From NCBI GenBank assembly GCA_016125405.1, contig WGLW01000013.1, positions 1 to 56,433 of the forward strand: a stretch of DNA of 56,433 nucleotides, read 5' to 3'. Under the pieces are notes generated by a model that made no database searches, was not told where the DNA came from, and was given only the letters and a program-made list of their open reading frames with translations. This document shows positions 15,741 through 23,991 of the stretch, in pieces (the first letter of the stretch is position 1; each line of letters starts with the position of its first letter). The position numbers were made by a program, and so were the translations under genes. Source of the stretch: Alphaproteobacteria bacterium (lineage in GTDB: Bacteria > Pseudomonadota > Alphaproteobacteria > Caulobacterales > Hyphomonadaceae).

Positions 15741-16733
15741 ATGCTTCGAGCGGCCGGTCTGATTGTTTTGTTATCGTTGGGTTTCGCAGTGGTTCTGGCC
15801 GCCTGTGCGCCGCGCGAGATTCCGTACACCACTTTGACCGCCAAATACGCACTGCCATCGTCAAACTATTTCGAGCCCGCGCCAGGGCTAAAAGTTCACT
15901 ATACTGACGAGGGCAACACCTCTGGCGCCGTCATCGTTCTGGTCCATGGCTTCGCCGCATCGGTTCATGCCTGGCGTCCATGGATCGATCGACTGCGGGG
16001 GGATTACCGCTTTGTCGCCCTCGATCTTCCCGGTCATGGCCTCACGCAGGCGCCAGCCAACTACCGCGCCTCACTCGACAAGAATGTCGCATTGGTGAAT
16101 GCGCTGGCGGACCATCTGCAGCTTGATCATTTTTTGCTTGGCGGAAACTCTATGGGCGGCGGGGTTGCGCTGAACTATGCGCTTTCTCATCCCGAGCGGT
16201 TGTCGGCCCTCGTGCTTGTGGACGCGGCTGGATGGCCCGGAGAAAAAGGCACTGGCGGCTCCGGCCCACCACTTGTCTTTCAGCTTCTCACTAATCCGAT
16301 CGGCCGGGCGATCCTGAAGTCGGTCAATCCGCGCATGTTCGCCGTGGGTGGCCTTAAGGCGGCCTATCTTGATAAGCGGCTAGTTACGGATGCGCTGATC
16401 AATCGCTACGTCGAGCTCGCCCTGGCGCCGGGACATCGGGATATTCTGATCACCCAGAACAGCGCGCCCCACCTTCGCATCACCAAGGACGATATCCGCT
16501 CCATCAAGATACCGACGCTCGTGCTTGCAGGCGAGAAGGACAAGATCATCGCTGTCGAGCAATCGAAATCGCTTGCCGCCGCCATTCCTGGAGCCGTGTT
16601 GATTACCTATCCCAACGGCGGCCATGTTCCGATGGAACAGCTTCCCGAACAGTCCGCAGCCGATCTCAAGGCGTTCATTGACGCATTGCCGGGCCGGGGC
16701 GCCGCTTACGAGCGGCCGGACTCAAAAGGGTAG
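15741..16733 (+). CDS. Lipoprotein alpha/beta hydrolase
   Basis: 330 aa from ATG 15741, with TGGAG 9 bases upstream (a GTG at 15711 is a weaker option). A lipobox (LAAC, Cys22) predicts membrane anchoring in the periplasm. The alpha/beta-hydrolase fold is complete: VLVHGFAAS (oxyanion), ALDLPGHGLT, GNSMGGGVAL (nucleophile Ser), LAGEKDKII (acid) and GGHVPMEQ (His). It resembles the MhpC/haloperoxidase-like esterases; the substrate is unknown. It is divergent from phrB, and its 3' side abuts the diverged repeat at 16750. Confidence 0.85.
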   Translation: MLRAAGLIVLLSLGFAVVLAACAPREIPYTTLTAKYALPSSNYFEPAPGLKVHYTDEGNTSGAVIVLVHGFAASVHAWRPWIDRLRGDYRFVALDLPGHGLTQAPANYRASLDKNVALVNALADHLQLDHFLLGGNSMGGGVALNYALSHPERLSALVLVDAAGWPGEKGTGGSGPPLVFQLLTNPIGRAILKSVNPRMFAVGGLKAAYLDKRLVTDALINRYVELALAPGHRDILITQNSAPHLRITKDDIRSIKIPTLVLAGEKDKIIAVEQSKSLAAAIPGAVLITYPNGGHVPMEQLPEQSAADLKAFIDALPGRGAAYERPDSKG

Positions 16734-16749
16734 ATCTCCGCCGTCCAAT

Positions 16750-16868
16750 GCGGCTTCTAAAAACATTTGCGATTTCAGACAGCGCTCTCGGCCAGTGCCG
16801 GTTGGAATGGGCCATTTCAGATTTGATTTGTCAGCACACCTGGTCACTTGTCAGGATACCTGGTCCCA
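16750..16868. repeat. Diverged non-coding repeat, copy B, with tandem 20-mers
   Basis: Bases 16750-16845 align with copy A at 186-285. Copy B ends in two tandem 20-base units (16829-16848 and 16849-16868) that agree at 17 of 20 positions, each of the form TTGTCAG-N-A-N-ACCTGGTC. The 12-mer ACTTGTCAGGAT at 16846-16857 is the inverse of 145-156. Multiple short repeats at a terminus are known from IS21-like elements, but the family is not established. Confidence 0.5.
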
Positions 16869-16970
16869 CTACACGCTGGATTGACAGCCGGCACTCGCAA
16901 CGGCACGCAGAGCTCGCTCGATGAACGTCGCATGATGAGCTTCCTAGATGACGACAGTACTGTCAGTTCC

Positions 16971-17885
16971 ATGACAAATGCTCTCCTGCCTGCGCCCCCT
17001 GCTAGCCGCGCTCTCTGCGCAGGTGGTCCTGTGGTCGCCTCGATCGCCTGGGGAATGTGGCGGTTCGCAGGCTCCGATCTGGACGCGGCTGAAGCCCGTG
17101 TGAACGCGGCGTTGGACGCCGGCGTGAATCTGTTCGACACGGCTGACATCTACGGACCTGATAATGGCGAACCGTTTGGAGCGGCCGAGACGCTGCTTGG
17201 CCGGGTGCTCGCTCGCAATCGATCACTGGCGCGGCGGATGGTTATCGCCACGAAGGGCGGCATTCGCTTGGGTGTGCCTTACGATTCAAGCTCCGCTTAT
17301 GTTGCGGAGGCCATCGATGCATCGTTGATGCGATTGGGCGTCGACCATGTGAGCCTCTGGCAGATCCACCGCCCTGACAGTCTCACTCATCCAGCGGAGA
17401 CGGCGCGTGCACTGGAAGACGCGCATAGAGCCGGCAAGATCGGTGCGATTGGTGTGTCCAATTTTATGGCCTCACAGACCGAAGCGCTGTCGGCGCATTC
17501 GGCCCTGCCAATCGTTTCCTGCCAGATCGAACTGTCGCCGCTCGCTACCGCCCCCTTGACGAATGGCGTACTGGACCAGGCTTTGACACGTGCATTGAGT
17601 GTACTAGCCTGGTCACCTTTCGCGGGAGGCCGCCTGGGAAATCCGCAAGATGGTCGCGCTATATGCGTCGCCCGCGCCCTCGACCTCAAGGCGGAGGAAT
17701 TCGGCGTGTCCCGGGCCGCCGCGGCCTATAGCTGGGTGATGGCTCATCCCGCACGACCGATCCCGATTGTGGGTGCGCAGACGCTGGCGCGAATCTCTGA
17801 AATTCCTAACGCCTTCAGGCCCCGCTGGTCTCGTGCCGAATGGTACCAGGTCCTCGTTGCATCCATGGGGGAGCCGCTGCCATGA
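16971..17885 (+). CDS. Aldo/keto reductase
   Basis: 304 aa from ATG 16971. The AKR catalytic tetrad is complete: D56 (NLFDTADIYG), Y61, K95 (IATKGG) and H133 (WQIHRPDS). GAIGVSNF and SPFAGGRLG follow as in NADPH-dependent AKRs of the YdhF type. Its stop overlaps the start of the flavin monooxygenase gene (ATGA at 17882), so the two are translationally coupled and probably act in sequence. Such a pair occurs in the sulfoquinovose monooxygenase pathway, where the AKR reduces the aldehyde left after desulfonation; that role here is inference. Longer frames to 16848 run into the repeat and are rejected. Confidence 0.88.
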   Translation: MTNALLPAPPASRALCAGGPVVASIAWGMWRFAGSDLDAAEARVNAALDAGVNLFDTADIYGPDNGEPFGAAETLLGRVLARNRSLARRMVIATKGGIRLGVPYDSSSAYVAEAIDASLMRLGVDHVSLWQIHRPDSLTHPAETARALEDAHRAGKIGAIGVSNFMASQTEALSAHSALPIVSCQIELSPLATAPLTNGVLDQALTRALSVLAWSPFAGGRLGNPQDGRAICVARALDLKAEEFGVSRAAAAYSWVMAHPARPIPIVGAQTLARISEIPNAFRPRWSRAEWYQVLVASMGEPLP

Positions 17886-18946
17886 CACGCCCGCCTTGCG
17901 AAATCAGTTGGTTCTCGGCCCTTTGCGATGACGACTATGAATTTCTCGGCGTGGCCGATCCGCGTCTGCAATCGAGCTGGGAACATTGCCGGGATATTGT
18001 ACTGCAAGCCGAGGCCGGTGGCTTTGACAATATTCTACTGCCCTCGGGGTATGCGCTCGGCATAGACACAACGGCTTTCGCTGCCGGAATTGCGCCCTTA
18101 CTGAAGCGGATTCGCCTTTTGATGGCGGTGCGCATCGGAGAGATGTGGCCACCGCAACTGGCGCGCCAGATCGCAACGATTGACCAAATGCTCGGCGGGC
18201 GGCTAACGGTGAATATCATATCCTCCGACATGCCGGGCGAGAGGCTCGCCTCTGCGCCGCGATATGCGCGTACAATCGAAGCCATGTCGATTCTCAAAAC
18301 GATGCTCAATGGCGAACCTCTCGATCATCGAGGAGAGTTCTGGAACCTCAAACTTGATCCGCCGCGCATTGGCACTGTATCGGGCAAGGCGCCGCTTCTC
18401 TATTTCGGCGGCTTGTCCGAGGATGCTCGTGAAGCTGCTGCGAAAGCGTGTGATGTCTTTCTGATGTGGCCAGATAGGCGGGAGGCTGTTGCGTCAGTCA
18501 TAGCCGACATGAAGTCGCGAGCGGCCAGATATGGTCGGGAGCTCCGCTTCGGATACCGCGCGCACATGATTGTACGTGACACCGAGGCTGAAGCGCGCGC
18601 TGCTGCTGACCGATTGCTCTCGAAGCTGGACGCCGCGACTGGCGCCGCTATCCGCGCCAGGTCACTCGATTCAACGTCAGCCGGTGTTCGGGCGCAGGCG
18701 GACTTGCGCGAAAAGGCGTCGGAGGATGGTTATGCTGAAGCCTACCTCTGGACAGGCGTCGGTCGCGCGCGTTCTGGATGTGGCGCAGCGATTGTGGGCG
18801 ATCCTGATCAGGTGTTGGCCAAACTCAACGACTATCGCGACATGGGCATCGACGCGTTCATACTATCTGGCTATCCGCATGCGGCCGAGGCGGACCTGTT
18901 TGCGCGTCACGTGCTGCCAAGAATTGACCACGGCCCGCTGGTTTAG
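17882..18946 (+). CDS. SsuD/SmoC-like FMNH2-dependent monooxygenase
   Basis: 354 aa, luciferase-like fold. It follows alkanesulfonate monooxygenase SsuD through most of its length: ISWFSALCDDDYEFLG, ARQIATIDQMLGGRLTVNII, PLLYFGG, FGYRAHMIVRDTEAEA, GVGRARSGCGAAIVGDP and ILSGYPHAAEADLF. SsuD-type enzymes split C-S bonds of sulfonates with reduced FMN and O2, releasing sulfite and an aldehyde. Coupling to an AKR suggests the aldehyde is then reduced. No flavin reductase is in the window. Its stop overlaps the convergent MFS stop by 4 bases. Other LLM substrates remain possible. Confidence 0.88.
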   Translation: MTRPPCEISWFSALCDDDYEFLGVADPRLQSSWEHCRDIVLQAEAGGFDNILLPSGYALGIDTTAFAAGIAPLLKRIRLLMAVRIGEMWPPQLARQIATIDQMLGGRLTVNIISSDMPGERLASAPRYARTIEAMSILKTMLNGEPLDHRGEFWNLKLDPPRIGTVSGKAPLLYFGGLSEDAREAAAKACDVFLMWPDRREAVASVIADMKSRAARYGRELRFGYRAHMIVRDTEAEARAAADRLLSKLDAATGAAIRARSLDSTSAGVRAQADLREKASEDGYAEAYLWTGVGRARSGCGAAIVGDPDQVLAKLNDYRDMGIDAFILSGYPHAAEADLFARHVLPRIDHGPLV

Positions 18947-20187
18947 GGCTGGATGTCCGCCGACTTCGGGATTGCAGCAGAGGGATCGACGGATACGATC
19001 CTTGGCAGCATGAGTTGTATCCATCCAAGTCCCATCAGATACGAGGCTGCCGCAAACAGAAAAAGCGGCAGATATCCGAAACCAGCAGACAACACGGCGC
19101 CGGCCACCTTCTGCATGATGACGCCGCCGATGTTGCCGCTGAACACGCCGAAACTGGTTACTCGACCAATTCGCTCCTTGGCAGTTACATCCGTGATGAG
19201 GGCGAACAGGTTAGTGGAAAACCCCTGGTGGGCCGCCAGTACGACCCCGAGGATTGCCGCGGCGCTGAGCGGTGTTTGGGCCAGCAGCGCGAGCGGTAGG
19301 CATAAGGCGATCAGGCCGCTGATCAGCATGGCCGTTTTGCGCACGCTGTTGACCGACGCGCCGTGGGCCATGAACCAGGTCGCAAGTGATCCACTGACCA
19401 TCGAGCCGACTGCGGCTCCGGTGTAGGCGATCGCAAGATACGGCGCTGCATCTGCTCCTGCCAATCCAAACTGCTTGTTGAGAAGGTCCGGCATCCAGAA
19501 GAGCAACAGCCACCAAGTAGAGTCGCTCAGCATCTTGGCGCCTGAAATCGCCCAGGCGCCGCGGTCGCGTAGAACAAGCGGGATATGCGCGCCGCGCGTC
19601 GGGGGAGGCTTTGCAACCGTCGGAGCTGCGAATGTGACGGTTCGGGTCGCCATCAACCACGCGATTGCCCAGATGGCGCCGGCGCCCCCAGCAAGCCCGA
19701 ATGCACCGCGCCAGCCGAACGGCGCCGCCAACAAAGGGATGATGAAGGGCGCACAAATGGCGCCAACGCTTGCGACCGCGTTCGACAAGCCGAGGCCAGT
19801 CGAACGCATGTTGACCGGAAAGATCGCGGCGACGGTCTTTATACCGGCCGGCGTGACTGCAGCTTCCGTGGCTCCCAGACCGATCCGGCAAAGCGTGAAC
19901 TGGAGGAGCGAATGAGCCCAGCCGTGGAATGCGGCGGCCACGCTCCAGGTAAACACGCTGACGGTGTTCGCCCATCTGACGCCCAATCTATCGACCAGCG
20001 GGCCGACGAAGAGCAGCGCTATGGCCGTGGAGCCCTGGAACCAGGCGGCCAGGGTCCCGTAGTCGTCATCCGACCAGTGCAGTTCGGACGCGATCGCCGG
20101 CTTGAGCACCGAAATGATTTGGCGATCGACAAGGGCGAGAACGCCTGAGAGCGCCAGAAGCCCAAATAGCAGCCAGCGCACGGACAC
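18943..20187 (-). CDS. MFS transporter
   Basis: About 414 aa with roughly 12 hydrophobic segments (for example LLFGLLALSGVLALV at the start, and VGSMVSGSLATWFMAHG). The MFS motif A region reads GPLVDRLGVRWA. It resembles hexuronate/organic-acid proton symporters of the ExuT/anion-cation symporter group (DRQIISVLKPAI near the N-terminus). GTG 20187 is preferred over TTG 20193 because GGAGG then has a 9-base spacing. It is convergent with the monooxygenase and divergent from the Gfo/Idh gene, so it is the likely uptake system for the substrate of this cluster. Confidence 0.85.
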   Translation of the reverse strand: MSVRWLLFGLLALSGVLALVDRQIISVLKPAIASELHWSDDDYGTLAAWFQGSTAIALLFVGPLVDRLGVRWANTVSVFTWSVAAAFHGWAHSLLQFTLCRIGLGATEAAVTPAGIKTVAAIFPVNMRSTGLGLSNAVASVGAICAPFIIPLLAAPFGWRGAFGLAGGAGAIWAIAWLMATRTVTFAAPTVAKPPPTRGAHIPLVLRDRGAWAISGAKMLSDSTWWLLLFWMPDLLNKQFGLAGADAAPYLAIAYTGAAVGSMVSGSLATWFMAHGASVNSVRKTAMLISGLIALCLPLALLAQTPLSAAAILGVVLAAHQGFSTNLFALITDVTAKERIGRVTSFGVFSGNIGGVIMQKVAGAVLSAGFGYLPLFLFAAASYLMGLGWIQLMLPRIVSVDPSAAIPKSADIQP

Positions 20188-20323
20188 TGACAAGCGCCTC
20201 CTCCCTCACTGTGTCTTCACCATGGCCTGGCCGACTTCGCGACTTTGGGCTTGCTCGCTGGCCCGAACCGGAAGAATGCTCATGATAAATCGGCGCTGTC
20301 ATATGCTAATTTGGAGGTCTTCA

Positions 20324-21412
20324 GTGACTGGCGTTGTGCGCTACGGCATCGTCGGAACCGGCATGATGGCCGGGGAGCATATTCGCAATCTCGCCGTAAC
20401 TCGCGGCGCTATGGTGACCGCCCTTGCAGACCCCGTCGAGAGCTCACTCGGGTGGGCGCGTTCAGCGCTGGGTGATCGCGCAGACAAGGCGGTCGCTTTC
20501 TCAGACAGCACAGCCTTGGCCAGGAGCGGACTGGTCGATGCAGTGATCGTAGCAAGCCCCAACAATACGCATCGGCGCGTCCTTGAGCCATTGTTCGACG
20601 CCGGCCTGGCGATTCTTTGCGAAAAGCCTCTGGCCACGACGATCGAGGATGCTCTTTGGATTGTTGACCAGGCGGCAAAGTCTGCGGCGCCTTTCTGGAC
20701 GGCCATGGAGTATCGCTACATGCCGCCGACCGTCGAATTTATCGCCGAAACGCTTTCAGGGCGAATTGGTGAATTGCGCATGCTGTCGATTCGCGAGCAC
20801 CGATTTCCATTTCTTCCGAAGGTTGGAAACTGGAACCGCTTCGCCAGCAATTCAGGGGGTACAATGGTCGAGAAGTGCTGCCACTTTTTCGATCTCATGA
20901 GGTTGATAGTTCGATCCGAAGCGGTTCGCGTCTATTGCTCGGGCGCCATGGATGTGAACCACCTCGACGAACGTTATGACGGTCGACAGCCAGACATCAT
21001 GGATAACAGCTTCACGACTGTCGATTTCGCAAACGGTGTCCGCGCCATGCTTGACCTTTCTATGTTCGCGGAGGGTGCCGAGAATCAGGAAGAGATCACG
21101 GCAGTCGGCGACAAGGCCCGCCTCGACGTCCTGATTCCTTCCGGCAGTATCGTTTATTCACCGCGTGTCGGATACCTCGGCGCCAAACGAGTCGAGCGCC
21201 GAGTCGTGCCAGTCGATGAGACAGCTCTGAAGGTTGGAACGCATCACGGCTCGACTTACTACCAGCATCAGAAGTTCATTGCGGCCGTTCGTGGCGAAGG
21301 GCCTGTGGAGGTTACGGCCAGGGACGGATTGTTGGCGGTAGCAATCGGAACCGCGGCGGAGATCAGCGCGCGCGAGAAGCGGGTTGTGATGATGGCGGAA
21401 TTAGGGTTCTGA
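20324..21412 (+). CDS. Gfo/Idh/MocA-family NAD-dependent oxidoreductase or glycosidase
   Basis: 362 aa from GTG 20324, with GGAGG at 20313-20317. The N-terminal Rossmann domain (VRYGIVGTGMMAGEHIRNL, then VIVASPNNTHR and ILCEKPLATT) is followed by the C-terminal Gfo/Idh/MocA domain (EYRYMPP, SGGTMVEKCCHFFDLMRLI). Family members oxidise sugars or inositols with NAD, and some use NAD-dependent redox steps to split glycosides, including recently described sulfoquinovosidases. With the neighbouring monooxygenase, AKR and transporter, a sugar or sulfosugar substrate is plausible. The long open frame upstream to 20102 has no family match and is excluded. Confidence 0.87.
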   Translation: MTGVVRYGIVGTGMMAGEHIRNLAVTRGAMVTALADPVESSLGWARSALGDRADKAVAFSDSTALARSGLVDAVIVASPNNTHRRVLEPLFDAGLAILCEKPLATTIEDALWIVDQAAKSAAPFWTAMEYRYMPPTVEFIAETLSGRIGELRMLSIREHRFPFLPKVGNWNRFASNSGGTMVEKCCHFFDLMRLIVRSEAVRVYCSGAMDVNHLDERYDGRQPDIMDNSFTTVDFANGVRAMLDLSMFAEGAENQEEITAVGDKARLDVLIPSGSIVYSPRVGYLGAKRVERRVVPVDETALKVGTHHGSTYYQHQKFIAAVRGEGPVEVTARDGLLAVAIGTAAEISAREKRVVMMAELGF

Positions 21413-21849
21413 ATGGGCCAACAACCTACAGCGCCGCTTTCAGTCTAACGATGACTGGCTTCTGGCTGTCGGGCATTTGGCGTAGGGCGGGGGCGTTGAT
21501 CGCGAGGATTTTCTAAGGGAGGCATAGGTTCCCTTCAGTGGTGATTCAACACGCGGCCCGGCTCTACTTCAGGCTGGCTGCGATTTTCCCGGAGATCCAC
21601 GCAACGGTCTGCAACGTCTTCATTGACAAACGGCGTCTGCTGGACCGCCCCGCACTATGTACGTTGGGAGCAAGCCGAACTCCTTCTGGAATGCAGCGGT
21701 GGCGTGAAGGCAGAGCCGCTCCAACGAGCCAACAAAACTTGCTCTTGTTTATCGGACAGTTCTGCAGGTTCTCATTGCGTGTGTGGTTGTTCAACTGAGG
21801 AATCGCGATGCAAACGTCCATGTCGATCCTGACAAAGCGCAAAGTTGAA
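21413..21849. other. Non-coding or decayed stretch
   Basis: Frames here lack recognisable domains and normal codon use. Given the IS3 fragment immediately to the right, part of it is probably degraded insertion-sequence DNA, but no segment can be assigned. Confidence 0.4.
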
Positions 21850-21945
21850 CTCTGGGGGTTCTGCTGAACCGCCATTGCTTAACCGTACCTCGATCTCCCG
21901 GAGGTGGGCGATGATCTCCTCCGGTTTGTAGTTCCTGCGGCCCAT
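21850..21945 (-). pseudogene. IS3-family OrfA N-terminal remnant
   Basis: From ATG 21945 on the minus strand the translation is MGRRNYKPEEIIAHLREIEV followed by RLSNG, the conserved start of IS3-group OrfA (helix-turn-helix protein). Homology ends within about 35 codons and the rest of OrfA and all of OrfB are absent. It may mark the right limit of the accessory region, with the OrfB remnant at 5458 near the left limit. Confidence 0.72.
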
Positions 21946-22060
21946 ATCTCTGCTCCCCGATCGGAGCCGGGACTAACTCAAGCTTTGGGCCACTTTCCTC
22001 GAGGGGCAGACCAAGCGCCACAATGGGGTTCTTTATGTTCAATTTTCGCGTTCAGGCGCC

Positions 22061-22447
22061 TTAGTGGACCGAAGTCCAGACGATCAAAGTCACGCCAATG
22101 AGGATCGCGGATTGCGAGCCTGTCATGCCGAGGATGCGGCCGGTCTCGTCGGTGCTTGGACGCGAGACGCCCATCGCATGGGAAAGCCGCCCAAAGAGAA
22201 GCAGGCCTCCGCCGATGTGAAGCCAGACTGGCGGGGCGCCGTTCAGTTCCGCGAACGCTAGCAAAAGCAGGGCGAAGGGCGTGTATTCCGCAAAATTGGC
22301 GTGCACGCGCACACGGCGCTCCAGGTCGGAGTCCTGGGGCGCTCCAAAACCGATTTGGCGGGTCCGTCGGGAGAGGATCACGCGAATGCTGAGGATCAGA
22401 AAAAGCAAGCCTAGCAGGGCTGCGTATAGCGGGGTCACGTGCAACAC
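22061..22447 (-). CDS. MAPEG-family membrane protein
   Basis: 128 aa with four hydrophobic segments. The family signature RVRVHANFAEYTPFALLLLA and HAMGVSR is clear. MAPEG proteins include glutathione S-transferases and peroxidases of the membrane; bacterial members of this short type (YecN-like) are mostly uncharacterised. Start is GTG 22447, although GTG 22438 is possible. Single gene; the stretch upstream to 22748 (about 300 bases) has no gene I can support. Confidence 0.85.
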   Translation of the reverse strand: MLHVTPLYAALLGLLFLILSIRVILSRRTRQIGFGAPQDSDLERRVRVHANFAEYTPFALLLLAFAELNGAPPVWLHIGGGLLLFGRLSHAMGVSRPSTDETGRILGMTGSQSAILIGVTLIVWTSVH

Positions 22448-22748
22448 CGTTTCGCTCCATGTCGCGTTCGCAGAGGATGCCGCGAGAAGGTACGATCAAG
22501 TTGTTGTGCCGGTTCACCGAAGTTCCGGAAAATTTTGTGGTGAGAGCCAACTGCGGCACTACGCCCGTTGAGGCGACGCCATTGCTGCGGGGCAGGTGGC
22601 AGCGCACGGCTTCCGTTAGCGTGGATTGACGACATCTGTCGTCAGTTCTCTCGTCCTTATCCCGCTTCCGGAAGACCCTTCGTCAAATCGTCGTCGGCCT
22701 GATCCATGCTGCCTCGTGTTGCGTAGGTTCGGCAAAAAGAGGGCACAC

Positions 22749-23117
22749 ATGAACATCTGGCTTCAGATTCCCTACGTCATAAACATCGCGATACTGGTTC
22801 CGGTTTGCATGCTGATGTTTTCGCAGCGCGGCCCGAGGGTTGTCTTTCAGGACGCTGTTGCGTCCTCGCGTGGTCTTGAATTGCTCGTTGGCGCCCTTTG
22901 GCTCGCCATCCTCGTTGCATCAATGGCCGGTCTTTATTGGCCGCGGCTGTTTGCGCCGCTTCTTGCCATCCAGGTGTTTTACAAGGCCGCATGGTTATTG
23001 GCGTTCGTCGCGCCGAGCGCCATCGCTGGGCGAAAGCTGCCTTCCGGGATCGCGATATGCTTCGCGGGCATTGTGGTGGCCTGGCCCGTGTTTCTCGCGC
23101 TCGCCTTTGCAGGGTGA
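22749..23117 (+). CDS. Hypothetical membrane protein
   Basis: 122 aa, about four transmembrane helices (IPYVINIAILVPVCMLMF, ELLVGALWLAILVASMAGLY, FAPLLAIQVFYKAAWLLAFV, IAICFAGIVVAWPVFLALA). No catalytic residues stand out. ATG 22749 is taken as the start because the frame upstream is not hydrophobic and has no family look. It precedes a regulator gene and its operator and could belong to the same small membrane/regulator group. Confidence 0.65.
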   Translation: MNIWLQIPYVINIAILVPVCMLMFSQRGPRVVFQDAVASSRGLELLVGALWLAILVASMAGLYWPRLFAPLLAIQVFYKAAWLLAFVAPSAIAGRKLPSGIAICFAGIVVAWPVFLALAFAG

Positions 23118-23128
23118 CCCCAAAAATC

Positions 23129-23177
23129 ATTTGCTTCTCGCTGGCATATTGTGTAAACACAACAAATAGAAGCAAAT
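23129..23177. promoter_or_regulatory. Nested palindromes, likely operator of the XRE gene
   Basis: ATTTGCTTCT (23129-23138) and its exact inverse AGAAGCAAAT (23168-23177) flank an inner palindrome TTGTGT-AA-ACACAA (23149-23162). All lie within 65 bases of the regulator start at 23194, so autoregulation by the helix-turn-helix protein is likely. Confidence 0.6.
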
Positions 23178-23193
23178 ACGAGATGATTGAATA

Positions 23194-23430
23194 GTGATTC
23201 ATAACAGAATTGCGGTCTTCCGGGCCGAGCAGTCTATGAGCCGGAAGGAACTGGCCGAGCGTGTCGACGTAAACCCGCAGACGATCGGCTACCTGGAAAG
23301 AGGGGACTACGCCCCCTCCGTGGAGCTTGCTCTCAAGCTCGCCGGCGTTTTCAAGGCGCCGGTCGAGGCCCTCTTTTCGCTCAAACCCTTTGCCCCGCTG
23401 GGGCGCACCCTGAAGGAACTAAGAGGATAG
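23194..23430 (+). CDS. Small XRE-family transcriptional regulator
   Basis: 78 aa from GTG 23194; almost the whole protein is a helix-turn-helix (RIAVFRAEQSMSRKELAERV, then QTIGYLERGDYAPSVELALKLA) of the YozG/Cro type. It lacks an effector domain. The next gene, a membrane protein, begins 3 bases after the stop, an arrangement common for this class (small XRE plus DUF2178-like membrane protein). Paired palindromes in front of the gene suggest it represses itself. Confidence 0.88.
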   Translation: MIHNRIAVFRAEQSMSRKELAERVDVNPQTIGYLERGDYAPSVELALKLAGVFKAPVEALFSLKPFAPLGRTLKELRG

Positions 23431-23433
23431 AAA

Positions 23434-23940
23434 ATGTACGTCCGATCGAAACGCTACCCGCTTGGCAAGACGTTCAGGCCGGGGACCTTGAGGGCGCTGT
23501 TTGTCTTGCTCTACGTTCTCTATCCGGCAGGCTGTATCCTTCAGATTGTTCCCGCGCCGGATAATTTGGAGCGTCCGTTGGCCGTCGTGGGTCTACTGCT
23601 CGTGGCGGCCTCTTTGCTGATCTTCGCACTGCTCGCCGGAACAAGCCTTCAGCGGCAGAGCCAGGAACAACCGTCAAGACTGGACGAGCGGGAATTGGCC
23701 GAAAGAAATCGGGCGACATATGTGGCTTATGTGATTTTAGCGGGAAGCGTCATGCTGGGGCTCGTCTATATGATGATCGCCAAGGATCTTGAGGCGGGGC
23801 GCGGAATCCACTTGTGGCTTCCCAAGACCAGCGATCACTGGAACGGACTATTCTGGGGTTTCGTCCTAGTGTCGTTGACCTTGCCTGGAGCGGTGATGGC
23901 TTGGAGAAGCCGCGCGCCTGAAGGTGAGACCAACGAATAG
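23434..23940 (+). CDS. Membrane protein co-transcribed with the XRE regulator
   Basis: 168 aa with four predicted transmembrane segments: ALFVLLYVLYPAGCILQIV, LAVVGLLLVAASLLIFALLA, YVAYVILAGSVMLGLVYMM and LFWGFVLVSLTLPGAVMAW. The motif LDERELAERNRAT before the third helix resembles the DUF2178-like partner proteins of small XRE regulators. It is in one operon with the preceding gene. Function unknown; it may respond to membrane state and act with the regulator. Confidence 0.72.
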   Translation: MYVRSKRYPLGKTFRPGTLRALFVLLYVLYPAGCILQIVPAPDNLERPLAVVGLLLVAASLLIFALLAGTSLQRQSQEQPSRLDERELAERNRATYVAYVILAGSVMLGLVYMMIAKDLEAGRGIHLWLPKTSDHWNGLFWGFVLVSLTLPGAVMAWRSRAPEGETNE

Positions 23941-23991
23941 GCTAATCCACCGCGTACCTGCCGATCAGACATCCGCCGGCTTCGGGTGCAT

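Noticed and set aside
20102-20323. N-terminal extension of the Gfo/Idh protein
   Set aside because: The extension is unlike the family and covers the divergent promoter; GGAGG before GTG 20324 fixes the start.
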